Part shown: piece after piece, positions 1 to 11,998 of the stretch
Layout: each line of letters begins with the position of its first letter
Position numbering within the stretch: position 1 is the stretch's first letter
Source of the DNA: Quercus robur
Taxonomy: Eukaryota; Streptophyta; Magnoliopsida; Fagales; Fagaceae
DNA length: 64,000 nt
Direction of reading: 5' to 3'
Assembly: GCF_932294415.1 (NCBI RefSeq)
Contig: NC_065536.1
Location: 50,220,354-50,284,353 of the forward strand
Notes under the pieces: model-generated
What the model was told of the DNA's origin: nothing
The model's database searches: none
The model's input: the letters and a program-made list of their open reading frames with translations, nothing else
Translations under genes and position numbers: made by a program

Positions 1-29
1 TGTTGATGACACTTGTTTATGTGGCTATC

Positions 30-68
<39 letters not shown>

Positions 69-88
69 GCCTATCAAAATTCTTATTT

Positions 89-120
<32 letters not shown>

Positions 121-1395
121 TATGGACCAAGCTCGTGTACTTTTTCTAAGGGAAAATTTGGGACATGTGGATTGGAGAGTAAAAGAGAGTTTTTCTCATC
201 TATCTTGGGTTTAATGGAGAAGCTTTGAAAATGGGCTTGGGGTATTTGCAACACCCGTCAATCTATGAATAGCTCATTGTGCATAAAAGCTAAACACACA
301 TAAAACCCCTTTACTTTTATTGGATATATTTCATTCTCAGTAACCTCAAAATCACCATAGATGGAATACTTATCACCATTTAATGTTATTTTTCACAATT
401 CCACCGATTTAGCAAGTCTTTGGGGTCATGTTTCCCTTAAAGTCGTTAACCAAATAGGATTAAGCCAATTGAATTGGCCCAAACAACATAGAACCAAATC
501 AACCCAACTTCTTCCATCAAATAAACCCATCATCATTAAATGATGATTTTCCCTTAAAGGAAGATACCATATGGGATTAAGACAACCAAATTGCCTCAAA
601 CGGCATAAAGCTAGAACAACCCACCTTTTTATGAAATCCATTGTTCAAGGCTCTAACTTAGCCAAATACTCATCGATCGAATGAGTCGTTCTCTTGTGTG
701 TAAGTGTGTGTGTGTGTGTTGTGTGTGTGTGGGGGGGGGGGGGGGGGGAGGGGATCTTTGCAGTATCTCTAAATTGCTACAAAAACCCTAAAAAAACTCA
801 AAAAATAAACATCATCACCTATCTCACAAATATCACCAACTCTTCACGAGTTTCCTTACAAAAGTTTGTGTTCAATACATTCAACAGATACCATGATAAA
901 TTTTCTATGTGTTTGAAAGTACAAACAAAAAGTTCATTTCTCCCTCACCACATCATTCCAAGTTTATCCACTATTATGATTCAAAATTATATATCGTTGT
1001 ACTTATCTCAAAATTTCATTTCCTTCTCTTTTGTAGGTTTGCTAGCTCAAGCATCATTTTGAGATGCACCACTAGCCTTCTTCACTTTTTGTGTTGATGC
1101 GAGTAGCATCGCTCAAACCTAACTTAAGACATGTTTCAAGCAATTGATGAACTCTCATTATTTAGGGTTTTGGTGAAATGATTATGGAAGCTTGTTTGAT
1201 AAAGAAGGATCTAGAGATAGAAAAATAGAGTTTTTTTCCAACCTCTATTTGTGATCCATGCAAAAAGTAGGGTTGCACAAAAACAAACTGATTTCTCTAT
1301 GCAAGACTTTCTCTCTCACAAATTCTTTGAAAGCCTTTTTTATTTTTATTTTTCTTGATTTTATAAAGAAAAATAATGTAGGAAATTTAAATTTT
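1..1395. other. Intergenic, microsatellites and a decayed tandem repeat
   Basis: No gene is seen. There are (TA)n runs near 37-64 and 102-122, and a GT tract running into a G homopolymer near 695-750. Two diverged copies of a roughly 118-bp sequence lie in tandem, about 429-530 and 548-645. Both begin with TTTCCCTTAAAG, then share AGGATTAAG or GGGATTAAG and later an AACCCA.CTT block. The short open frames here lack codon structure or any family resemblance. Confidence 0.6.
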
Positions 1396-1400
1396 CCTCT

Positions 1401-2067
1401 TGTAGGGTCACGTTTTTCAAGTCAGGCCCAAGATGCATGGGACCTTAGACCAGTGAGCCCGGTACAATGAATTTGTAGAGAGTAGGCCAAAGAGCTAGGC
1501 TCTGATGTATGGACAACGGTTAACACCGTGTTCTTCACGATCAAGTTGAGATGGATTGAATTTACCAGAGATGATTGGTCCTCGGCAAAGTCCGGGAAGC
1601 TTTTTTTGGTGCCTCTAGTGTGTTGGGGGGATGGTTCCCCGCCCCTTCTGTTTCCCTCCACTCCCTTTTATAGTAGTTTCCTTCCTCATGGATAGAGCTC
1701 CTAGGGTAGGTACTTGTCCCATCAGCCATTCCCTTCAGTTGTTGGGAGTGGTTGTAAAGGCAGAAAAGCATGGCCATGTCAGGCACAAGGCACTGAACGT
1801 AATGATGGCACAGCACCTTTCCCTTAGATATTTCCCTTTCTCCCTCCGTTGTCCTTTTTTGTTGTCCCTTTTCCGCTTTTAGTACTTGTCCTATTCTGTG
1901 GAATGGTCTAGAGTGTCATTGCCAGTAGCAGGTTGCCTCCTTTATCCTCAGCTACATCCATGCCGAGGAGGATTCTCCCCCATGGCCAAGGAGGGGTTTT
2001 TTTTTGGGTCGGGCCCTTGGGCCAGTGTAGACATTGACATGGGCCTCCTAGTCTTTTACCTCCCACA
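1401..2067. mobile_element. Solo LTR (LTR retrotransposon fossil)
   Basis: The sequence starts TGTAGGGTCACG, ends ACCTCCCACA, and is flanked on both sides by the 5-bp direct repeat CCTCT (1396-1400 and 2068-2072). This is the usual footprint of a solo LTR left by LTR-LTR recombination. No internal coding region is present. The superfamily cannot be set from the LTR alone. The intact target duplication suggests it is not extremely old. Confidence 0.8.
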
Positions 2068-2072
2068 CCTCT

Positions 2073-3159
2073 CATTCATCTTTCTCAAAGCATTTGAACT
2101 CATGTTTATCTTCTATGGTCATTTGGATAAGAGTTTGAATTGAAAAATAAAGCCAAAATTAAAAATCTTAAGATTCTGAATTAAAATGTCATTTGACATT
2201 TGGGTTCTTCAGCACTTTGACTAAAATCCTAGTTTTTCTAAATTTTTGAATACTACTCTGTGATTTTAACTTGATTTTCTAATCAATTTAAGGATGAGTA
2301 CTAATTCCAAACCCTTTTGAAGCTACTTTAAGAATAGATTACTTCTAGAGGTAATAAGAGTTTTTAAAGTTCAAACTCATCATTTTTTATGGACAATTAA
2401 TTAAGTATTCAAAAACCATGATTATCTAGATGATTTACCTCATGCATTGAGAGAGAGAGAGAGAGAGAGTTGGGGAAGGACAAGTAAAAGATAATGATAT
2501 TTGGAGAGAGAGAAACTAATATTTGAATAGAATAGTGATAGAGTATTGAGATTGATGTTGTTTATAAATAATAAATTAGTTAAACCTGACAAAAGCGGGG
2601 TTCTTAAACTTACTTTGACTAGAAATGCATTTAAGCTAATGTGAATGATCTTAAAATTTTTTACCTGGGTCCACCTATTTTCTTCCATTTGGAAATAGAT
2701 GAAATGGGAAAATGCTCTTAGTATATGTGCATATTCACATTAATGCAACATTGATAAAAATTACAATTAATACTTATTTACATTTTATTTAATTAATTAT
2801 AAAGTCATCATAGTTTATTGGGATTTTTTTAATATCATTAGCATGTAATGAATTGTGTGCATCTATCTTTTTTTTTTGAGAATACTAAATATTTTTAACG
2901 CACACACTGAGAGAGGGGAGAAGATTTTTAAAGAAATTTACAGCAGTGTATATCCAAAATGACCTAATATTAATTTGTGTATATATATGTAGTCATCATA
3001 GTTTATTATATTATGAAGTCTCATAGTCTATTGGGATTTTTAAAATATCATTAGCACATAATTAACTGTGTATCCATCCTAATATTAATTTGTTGATATA
3101 ACGTTTTATGGGTACAATGAAAACTAATAAAATATTGATTCTTATATAATAGGGTTATA
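2073..3159. other. Intergenic, AT-rich, local duplication
   Basis: No gene is seen. A GA microsatellite lies near 2449-2469. A segment reading roughly AGTCATCATAGTTTATT...GGGATTTTT..AATATCATTAGCA occurs near 2803-2845 and again, diverged, near 2992-3058, which suggests a small local duplication. Confidence 0.5.
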
Positions 3160-3168
3160 AGAGTTTTT

Positions 3169-3629
3169 GGGAGAAAATGGGCTTTTGCCCTTTCTTTTTA
3201 AAATATCCAGCAAAAATGCCCCATGTTTGAAACTAATTAAAGAAATGCTCCTGTTTTGAAACTCGATTTTCTAAGTGTATAACTCAATTTTTGGAACATC
3301 GAGTTATAGCGAACGTGGATTTAGAATTTTTTTTTTTTTTTGGAACTCGAGTTTCATGTAAAGTACTGGAGTTCATGGAACTCGAGTTCCACTTGAATTT
3401 TTTCAAGGAACTCAAGTACTTCACATGAAACTCGAGTTCCAAAATTTTTTATTTTTTATTATTTTTCAGTTCACTATAACTCGATTGTCCAAAAATTGAG
3501 TTTTAAATTGAAACTCGATTTTTAGAAAATCGAGTTTCAAAACAGGAGTATTTTCCTAAATAGTTTCAGATATGGGGCATTTTGCTGGATATTTTTTTTT
3601 TAAAAAAAGGGCAAAAGCCCATTTTCACC
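3169..3629. mobile_element. Foldback MITE, MULE-like (9-bp TSD)
   Basis: This is a 461-bp non-coding element whose two halves are near reverse complements. The left end reads GAGAAAATGGGCTTTTGCCC and the right end mirrors it as GGGCAAAAGCCCATTTTCACC with one base trimmed. It is flanked by the 9-bp direct repeat AGAGTTTTT (3160-3168 and 3630-3638). The interior holds repeated palindromic blocks around AACTCGAGTT and AAAATCGAGTTT. A 9-bp duplication with long terminal inverted repeats fits a non-autonomous Mutator-like element. A relative lies at 48065-48405. Confidence 0.75.
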
Positions 3630-3638
3630 AGAGTTTTT

Positions 3639-4046
3639 GACATCAAATTATCAGTTATTTTCTTTCATCTTTCTTCTTAAGCAAACAAAGAAAATATATA
3701 TTTATTTTCTATTATTTCACTTTTTCATCTTTTCTAACCAAACACACATAAAAGGAAAATATAAATATATTATTTCCTTCCACTTATCAATTATCCCTCT
3801 ATTTTTCATCATTCCTACCAAACATACTCTAAATGTCCAACATTGTGAGGGCAACATGATTAATGAAATACTTCCATGAGAGAAAAATTTACTCTTTAAT
3901 TGATGAAAATAAAATTTATAAGGGTTATTTTCTATTCACAAATTTAATTGAATGTAGTTTCACAATATGGTTTCCAGGGACAGAAAACCACAGTTACTTG
4001 CTACTGGGGCCTATAAGCCCATGCGTACTACTGAACGGGCTGGCGC

Positions 4047-4078
<32 letters not shown>

Positions 4079-4754
4079 AAATCAATTTTAAAGTTCACTA
4101 AATTGGGCTCTCCACCACTTTAAAAGGCCCACTCTTCTTGGAATCTAGTTGTTTTACCTTCGCATAATTTCTTCTCCCTTGAGGACTGCCTATTTTTGAT
4201 TATTGTTGGCAAGACTATTTGTAAGTCTCTGCTTTGTTCCTGTCCTCTGTTTTGTGTACCAATGACTGTTATGAGGTTATCTCTTATACTTTGACATTAG
4301 TATTTTTTTTTATAAATAAAATAAAGCCCAAAACTTGACTAGATCGAAGTAAACAGGACAGCACTTTTGACATGATCGAGTTTGAAAGTACATTTTACAA
4401 CATGTAATTGCAATTAAAAAAAAAGAAATATGAGGAGAATATGAAAAACATTATTATTACAAGTCCATATTCTTGAGGAATATGGATAAATTTTAAATTA
4501 CAAAATATAGCTACTTAATTGCCACAAAAAAAGAAAAACAAATGTATAATCAAATGGTGGTCCGAACAGCTGATCCACTTGCAAAAAGAATTCCTGGGCC
4601 TTGGTCCACAAAACGTAGGCTTTTCAAGTCTCTGTACCGTGGCCTAAACAAAATTCTGATTTCCAAAAATCACCAAGGGACAAAAGAATTGCCCAGAAGA
4701 AAATCTCAGTACAAAATGACCAAGATTCTTGCATAAGGTCATGATATCACTTTC
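3639..4754. other. Intergenic, downstream of the LRR-RLK
   Basis: No gene is seen. A C homopolymer of about 27 bases lies near 4050-4077 and creates a spurious proline-rich open frame. The segment directly left of 4755 is the 3'-flanking (UTR) side of the minus-strand receptor kinase. Confidence 0.5.
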
Positions 4755-7700
4755 TCACGTTCCAATCCTATCAATATTTTCCGAGACAGTTTTCATTCTA
4801 GGCCGAATCTCAGGGTCTGCCTCTGTGCAAGCAAGGGCCACATGAAACACTGCCAAAACTTCTTTCTTGGCGTGTACTTCTTGCAGCAACATAGGGTCTA
4901 CCATATCTGACAATGGTTTTTCTTCTTCAAATCCCTTCCTAATCCACCTCACTAGGTCCGGAATTTCGATGGAGGTTGAAGTGGTTGGAGAAAGCTCTGG
5001 TGATTTCCCAGTAAGCATTTCAAGTAACACAACTCCAAAAGAATAGACATCCCATTTTTGTGTAGGTCTACTACCAGTTACTCGAGCCTCAGGGGCTTTG
5101 TAATTGTTTGTTTTCTCAGTTTGGACTGACTTTAGGTAAGGTAGAGCTCCACCAATGAAGCCACCAGAGGAAGATGGGTTATTGCCTGTAATGCTAATGA
5201 GTCTGTTAAGGCCAAAATCAGAAATGTGAGCTTGGTATTCATTGTCAATGAGGATGTTTGATGGTTTAATGTCACCATGGACAAATTTTCTTGGGCTGCA
5301 TTCGTGGAGGTAGGCCAAGCCCCTGGCTGCGCCCTTAGCAATTTTCAACCTGGTGGACCATGAGAGGCTTGAAGATGACTGACCACTTCTCCCTGTAAGA
5401 ATACATGTACTTTTATTTAGTACTATTTAGAGTTAACTGTATCAAACTGAAGTTACAGAGCCCAAACGCATTGCAGGTAAATTGTCAATAGTCAATAATT
5501 TTTGTTTTCTTTTTCTACAGGAGTTTGGTAAGGTTTACGAGCTATGTGGGTCAAGCAAGTGAGACATGAGATGACTTTAGAACAGAGAAACAGCAGGAAG
5601 AGACCATAAGGTCCCACCTCGTCAACGGAGTTACTGTATTTTTTACGTAAATATCTTGTTATCAAATAATAAAAATTTAATTACAGTAAACTATAATATA
5701 TGATTTTGAAAAATAAAAATATGTAATAATTAATTGTTTTTTATTTATAAATTTTGTGATATATGCAATTTTTTTTTTTAATATTTGTGTACAAGTTTAT
5801 TTTATTTAAAAAAAAAAAAAATCATTTTAGGGAGTATTCACTATTCAATAGGCTTTAACAAAAACCAACAAATAAAGCCATTTTTTAAATCCGCTACAAA
5901 AGTTTGTATTTTTTCTGAAGCAAAAGCAATCTATTAGAAAAGTCACATTAAGCAACCGCTCTCAAAAAAATAATCAAAAGCCGGTTTTGGATAATGTTTT
6001 CCAACAAGGATACGTTCCAGAATCTCGATATTAAAAAGAAAATGTCCAGATTATGAATGAGGTAAAGGATCTGCATGTGGCTACCCCAGCATTGAATCCA
6101 TTGATTGAACTTATAATAGGAACTCATTGATTTTAATTATCCCAACCAACCATACTTTGACTGAGCCCGCAAAAGTACTCAAGCACACATCAGTACATCA
6201 ATGCCAGCCCATCACCAGCATATTATCCACGTGGTCCATAGGTAGTGAATTTTTGTGCCACAGTAGTAAGTACGACTAACAGTTATTAGCTATAATTATA
6301 ATCACTTAATCAATAATTCTACTTCTAGTTCATTAAATGAATGTGCAGATCGTAAAATTATGGTCGTGGGTGTGCCCCCATTCTATGTGCAAAGAAACTA
6401 TGATTAAATTGAGTGACCAAATGCAAAACTAGAGCGAAAGGTGCGGAAAAAGAAAGGAAGGGTAAACTGACCCATCATTTGGTGTCCAATATAATCAATG
6501 GTATTGGTAGGCCGAGCCCACCATGGGTGTTCGAAACCATCAATGCTTCACCACTCGAAGGGCATTATTGCCGAAGTTAATCAATGCCCTATTTCAACCT
6601 CTCAGTCCTAATCCTAAGCCCTATTCACAAAATAGTTCTTAAATTTTGTTTTCATCGGTGTTTTGTTTTCAAGCTTTAAAAGAAATGAAAAGGTGAAAAT
6701 AGAAAACATCCGAGGAAATTAAAGTGATCCATCGTGAGTGATGGACACGCCCATTTCAACCTCTCAGTCCTAATCCTATGCCCTTTTAACAAAATAGATC
6801 TTAAATTCTGTTTTCATGGGTGTTTTCAAACTTTAAAAGAACTGAAAAGGTGAAATAGAAAACATCCGATCAAATTAAAGTGATCCATCGTGAGTGATGG
6901 ACACACCCAATTTCAATTCACAACGTATTAAAGTCAATTCAAAAGGTATTAAAGTGATGAGAAATATAATGTACATAATATTTTTACAACATTTCACAAT
7001 AAATTCTAAATTACATGTTATTAGCGAAAAAAGAAAATTTATTAATAAATTCAAATGAGAACTAATAATAATTTATTATTAAAAATTTGTTATGAAAATA
7101 TTATAAATATAATATTTAACAGTGTGAGAAGTGAACAATAACAATGAACAAAAATTCTAAAACCACGTAAAATTATGCAACTTTGATCACAATTATCCAC
7201 TCATGTTCATGGTAAAGAAAAATTAGTAAGTCCATATAAGATATTTGTGACAAAAGTTGTAAAGTTTTATGTGATAATAGAATTATTGAACAATGAATCT
7301 ATATAAAAAGAAATAAATACTTTGTTCTAATTTGGTGGGACCAAATTAGAACTAATAATAACTTAGCACTTCTATAAAATAATGGGCAAATACCAAATAG
7401 TGTCTGTTATTGTTTTTCCAAAATAATTGTTAAATTATGTTTTCAAAACTATTTTCAAGTTTTAAAAAAAGTGAAAGAGAACAGAAAACATCTGTCCAAA
7501 TTGTGCTTGGCAGTTCCAAACAAAGCCAAAATTTTCGCTAGTTTTTAAGTACCCTCCAAAATTTTCCTGTCGCAGCATAGTACTTTATAGTTATACCTAT
7601 CTAAAAAAGAAATACCCAACATCCCTTTCCCAAATCCAAAACTACATTCTACAGACTAAACAAGCAAGCAATCAAACAAAGTAAAAAACAAACAAACTAA

Positions 7701-9308
7701 CAAACAAAAAACTAACAACAGATAATAATAAAAAATTAAAAAAATTAAAAAAAAAAAAAAAAGCAATAGAATTCGAAACCAGTACTCACCACGAAGAGCA
7801 GAAATTAGGTTGCCATTGGAGATGAAATCACTAATAAGCAGCTTCTCATCAGGAGCCCAATAATAAGCTCTCAACCTCACCACATTCGGATGCTTCACTC
7901 TCCCAATCGCCTGAACCTCCGCCGCAAACTCCTTATACCTCTGCTCTCCGCCCTCGCCCAGCCGCCGCACCGCCACCGGAATCCCATTCCCGAGCACCAC
8001 CTTGTACACTATCCCCAGCCCACTCTTCCCCAACACGTAAGCCGAAGCTCTCAGCAACTCGTCCAGCTCAAACGTGAACCCTTTGTCAATCGCCACCAGC
8101 TCTCCTTCCCCTTTCCCAGCTCTCTCAATTCTCTCGCCTTCGTCCAATTCCGACTCTTCACTCTTGAACCCATTAACGCACAGGCAAGCACAGAATTGCG
8201 CTCTCTTTTGATTGCCACTACCCAGTTTGCTTTTCCCAGTGCAGCTACAGCCATTAGCGTTGTCTTTCTTTTTCCAGTATATGTAAACGATCACCAAGCC
8301 AATGATCGCTACAGCAGCCGCATCAGCAACTGAGATTAGTATAATCAAACCGGGACTCAGCCCTTTGTTACTGTTACTATTTTCGCCATTAGAAGAAGAA
8401 TCTGGACTCGGTGTTGAGTCTTGTTGAGATTTACGGCAAGTTTTTTGTAACGGGAATCCGCAGAGGTTTGGGTTGTTGAGAAAAGCGGTTGGTCCTTGGT
8501 TCACAAACGACCCCGTTTGAGGGATTTCGCCGCTTAGGTTATTGTTTCGGAGATCGAAGCTCACTGTTACTGGTAAATTCCCGAGAGATTTCGGGAGTTT
8601 TCCCGATAAGTGGTTGTAGGAGAGATTGAGCGTACCGGAGAGAGTGGAGAGCTGACCGATATCGTCGGGGATTGCGCCGGAGAGATTGTTGGCGGAGAGG
8701 TCGAGCTGGAGGAGGTTTTCCAGTTCCGGCCAAATTCCCGCCGGAATCTCGCCGGAGAACTTGTTTCTGGCGAGAATTAAGCGCTGCAACTGCTTGCAGT
8801 TCTTGAGGGATTCGGAGATCGGTCCGGAGAGGGAATTGTTCGAGAGATCGAGGTTTTGGAGGCGAGGGAGAGCACAGAGTGAAGGAGGGAGAGAACCGGA
8901 GAGATTGTTACTGTAGAGGAAGATACTGTGTAGCGACGTGGCGTTGAAGAGCTGCGAAGGCAACGAGCCGTAGAAGTTGTTGTTGTGGAGGTTGAGTCGC
9001 CGGAGATAAACCAAACCACCGAGCTCCGACGGAATATACCCCCGGAGATTCTTTCCGGCGACGGAGATTCCGACGACGCGCGGGTCCGAAAACCCGGTGA
9101 TGTTCATGCACGAAATGCCGGTCCAACGACACGGGTTGGCGTCGTTTTCGTTCCAGTCGACGAAAGCCGTGGTAGAGCCGTCTTGATCGACGGCCGACTT
9201 TAAAGAGAGCAACGACAGGCCGTCTGGAGTGAGAGAGAGAGCGAGAGTGAACTGTAAGAAGAAGATTATGAACATAGAGAAGGGACTGAGGTGGCTCTTC
9301 TTTTTCAT
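4755..9308 (-). CDS. LRR receptor-like kinase (ZAR1/At1g67510-like), two exons
   Basis: Exon 1 runs 9308-7790 and exon 2 runs 5392-4755. The intron has GTGAGT and TTACAG borders and splits a Gly codon, giving 718 aa, normal for this family. Seen in order: signal peptide (about 1-25), LRRNT-type cap with paired Cys (about 26-70), about seven LRRs (about 75-275), a Cys pair NLCGFPLQKTC, one membrane span (about 319-345), and a kinase domain from about 421. The glycine loop is GKSGLG (428-433). The usual VAIK lysine is Arg448 (VAVRRL). The catalytic loop is HGDIKPSN (545-552, non-RD), followed by DFG (565-567) and APE (606-608). It should be a plasma-membrane receptor kinase of the LRR-III/VII type; the ligand is unknown. 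The Lys-to-Arg change is shared by ZAR1-like relatives as I recall them, so catalysis may be weak or absent. The exon 1 reading frame is clean and GC-richer than its surroundings. Confidence 0.93.
5393..7789 (-). other. Intron of the LRR-RLK with a tandem duplication
   Basis: This 2.4-kb intron lies inside the kinase domain, between the N-lobe and the catalytic loop. It has no coding signal. It holds a two-copy tandem repeat of period about 162 bp (about 6591-6752 and 6753-6908), both copies containing TTAAAGTGATCCATCGTGAG. Long A/T runs are common. Confidence 0.7.
6591..6908. repeat. Two-copy tandem duplication, period about 162 bp
   Basis: Each copy begins ATTTCAACCTCTCAGTCCTA and ends near GAGTGATGGACAC.CCC. 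The copies are close by eye, so the duplication is fairly young. It lies in the receptor-kinase intron. Confidence 0.75.
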
Positions 9309-9430
9309 GATTGGTGACGTGGCTGCCCCGGCTTGAGTGAAGCAATTGTTTACAGAGTGAAGAGAAGAGAAGGGAGGATGGGATTTTTTGGGTGTGTGGA
9401 GGGAATGGGTATGGTTGGGAAGGGAGAAGG

Positions 9431-9440
9431 TATTTATGAG
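9431..9440 (-). promoter_or_regulatory. Candidate TATA box of the LRR-RLK
   Basis: The minus strand reads CTCATAAATA about 125 bp upstream of the ATG at 9308. It is followed by a CT-rich leader, typical of plant 5' UTRs. No other TATA-like site is as well placed. Confidence 0.4.
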
Positions 9441-9480
9441 AAAGAGACTTTGGTTTTGGTAGGGGCCACGGTCCCGCCAA

Positions 9481-10697
9481 AAGAAGAGAGGACTAGCTAA
9501 CGGAAAGGAAAGAAAGAAGGGAAGTAGAAGAAAAGCAATTGCAATTGTAATTGCGGAGAGGATAGAAAAGATTGTGTGTTATTGTTGGTTTGTATTATTG
9601 TCTTGACTTATGATGGTGATTGGTGATGTTATTATGTGGCTTGTTAGAGTGGAGAGTTAGGCCGTATTATATTTGATGTTATCATGAAATTTCGTTCATT
9701 TTTACTTGTGTTATACTCTTTGCAACTTCGAAGATTTGGAAGTGAATCTTGCCATTCGTGTTTTTATTTGGTGATTGGTGCTTTAAATATATAATTATGA
9801 AAAGATTAGAACCAAATTACTAAGGCATCTTACATGATTTGACAATAAATATAAAGTTTTCGTCGGCAAAAATGGTGGTACTAAACACGGGCTGCAACTT
9901 TCATTTGCAGTTAAATTATTCTTATGGTCATAATAATCAGTTTTTTATTTGAAAATGTATTTTATATTATTTGATACTATTTTATCTGTATCAAAATTCA
10001 ATAAATGAGAGATATGTTTATAAAAATAACTATCTATTAACATATGACTTTCATTTATTTAGTAAGAATGTTATTTTTTACTGACATAACTCATATTTAT
10101 TGGATTTTGACATCGCTGATATGGCATCATTTGATACCAAATACTTTCTTTATTGGATTAACAATTAGGTTCAGTTTGTGGGGTTTTGAAAAATAATAAT
10201 AATTTTTAGGGTAAAATACAGTTAGTATCCTAGGTTTGGGACCTTGGGTTAATGTCAAACAGAGCTAGGATATTTTAAAAATAACTAATTTAGTCCCTAA
10301 ACCATATGCTCTTGGAAATGAAATTTCCCTATTTAGCATATGATTCATGGACCAAGTCTGTTAGTTCTAAAATGTTTTGGACCTACTTGACATTAACTCC
10401 AATTTCAAAATAGTTAATTATATTTTACCCTAATTTTCAATTTTTACCGGTAATTAATTGACTGTATAATTTTACTAGCGATTCAGCAAGGCTTCTACTA
10501 ACTTCAAAGGTCAAATCATACGTGTTTTATGGAAGTACATAAAGGTAAATGTACAATCACGAAGTCTTATTCATAGTTTTCACCAAAGAAAAGTCTTATT
10601 CATAGTAAGTCCAAATGTGACTTTTTTTGATAATTTTTTCGTGCTAAGGTAATGGCACCCAAACAAAGACTTGGGGTTTTTTGAACCGTAATTTCCA

Positions 10698-10739
<42 letters not shown>

Positions 10740-11951
10740 TAACTACCGTAAATAACACTCATGACGTCAGTCCACTTATTGCAAGTAATTCCGGTAATAG
10801 CAAGCCTTGAATTGTATGCAAACGATACGAGGGCTCGGGATGGTCCTACTCCTACTTTGAAGTGATGAAAAACATCAATGCCCTCGTTACCATTCCCATC
10901 AAATGCCAACCATTAACATGCATGTGCATATCATCATAAAAATAGAAATCAACCTTCAATTTGTTAGGTAAGGGACTTTACATCGAATTAGATAATCATT
11001 TATTACCAAATTCAGAGTTACTGTAATTATTATTATTATTATTTATTATCATCACATCTCAACAAAATTCCAGCAAAAGAGAGAACATAAAGCAACTTTG
11101 ACATTTGGGAGATAAAAGAGGCAAAGAATCAAGGAGGAGATGAATAATGAATATAGCTAAATTGTAGAGCTTTATAACACTGTTTAGACATTCAAGGTCA
11201 AATTTAAGATACAAAACATTCTCTCAAATAAATGTTAGAGACTATTAGGTGGAGGAGTCTCTGTTACAGTATCAAGTTATACGTATTTGAAGAGCAATAA
11301 CTTCCTAGTCAAAGTTCCATTATCAATCTTCGTTCTTACAGTGACTTTATAACATCTTGGATGAACGAGGACAGAAAATTGCCTCTTAGAGTTAGAGCAA
11401 TCCCTTTCACGCAACAAACACCACTTACCAGGGCACACAATTTCTTTGACACTTCTGTTTCACATTTTAATCCACTCCTAGCTTTTTTTGTCCCATCCAT
11501 ATTTTCAAGCAGTGGTCGAGTTTCTTTATTTATGATCATTTTGCTACTGATGGTGTAAACTAATTATTTAATTTCTGAGTGGAAACCTGCAGCTTGATGA
11601 TTATATCTCCCTCTCAATCATGAAAACATGCTTAGAAGCTAACAAAGCGGAAAGAGAGAGAACATGTCCTTTCCACCTTGTACTATTGTATTGTTTTGTT
11701 TTTGGGTAAGTATTTTACTATTATTTTGTTATCCTTGTGTCTTGGTTCTAAGTTGTGAGTGGGATCTATATATTAATAATTAATCTTTGTCTAAATGATA
11801 TATATATTATATATATATATATATAGCATGTGATAATGGGAGAGTTGCATGTGCTCATTTCCCTCATTTGGCTTATGTTAAAAACGGTATTTGGTGATGT
11901 CTCTCACGTCCCTATACATCTCACAAGTATACTTTTTCTTAGTTTATCTTT

Positions 11952-11998
<47 letters not shown>

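Noticed and set aside
694-1062. 122-aa open frame starting in a GT/G repeat
   Set aside because: The start lies in a microsatellite and the rest is low-complexity AT-rich DNA.
3863-4123. 86-aa open frame with a proline run
   Set aside because: The prolines come from a C homopolymer and there is no other coding signal.
7890-8333. 147-aa plus-strand open frame
   Set aside because: It is antisense to the LRR-RLK exon. It arises from GC-richer coding DNA and has no recognisable domain.
8908-9480. 190-aa open frame on the minus strand over the start of the LRR-RLK
   Set aside because: It is an off-frame shadow of the receptor-kinase exon. The kinase frame has clear domains while this one has none.
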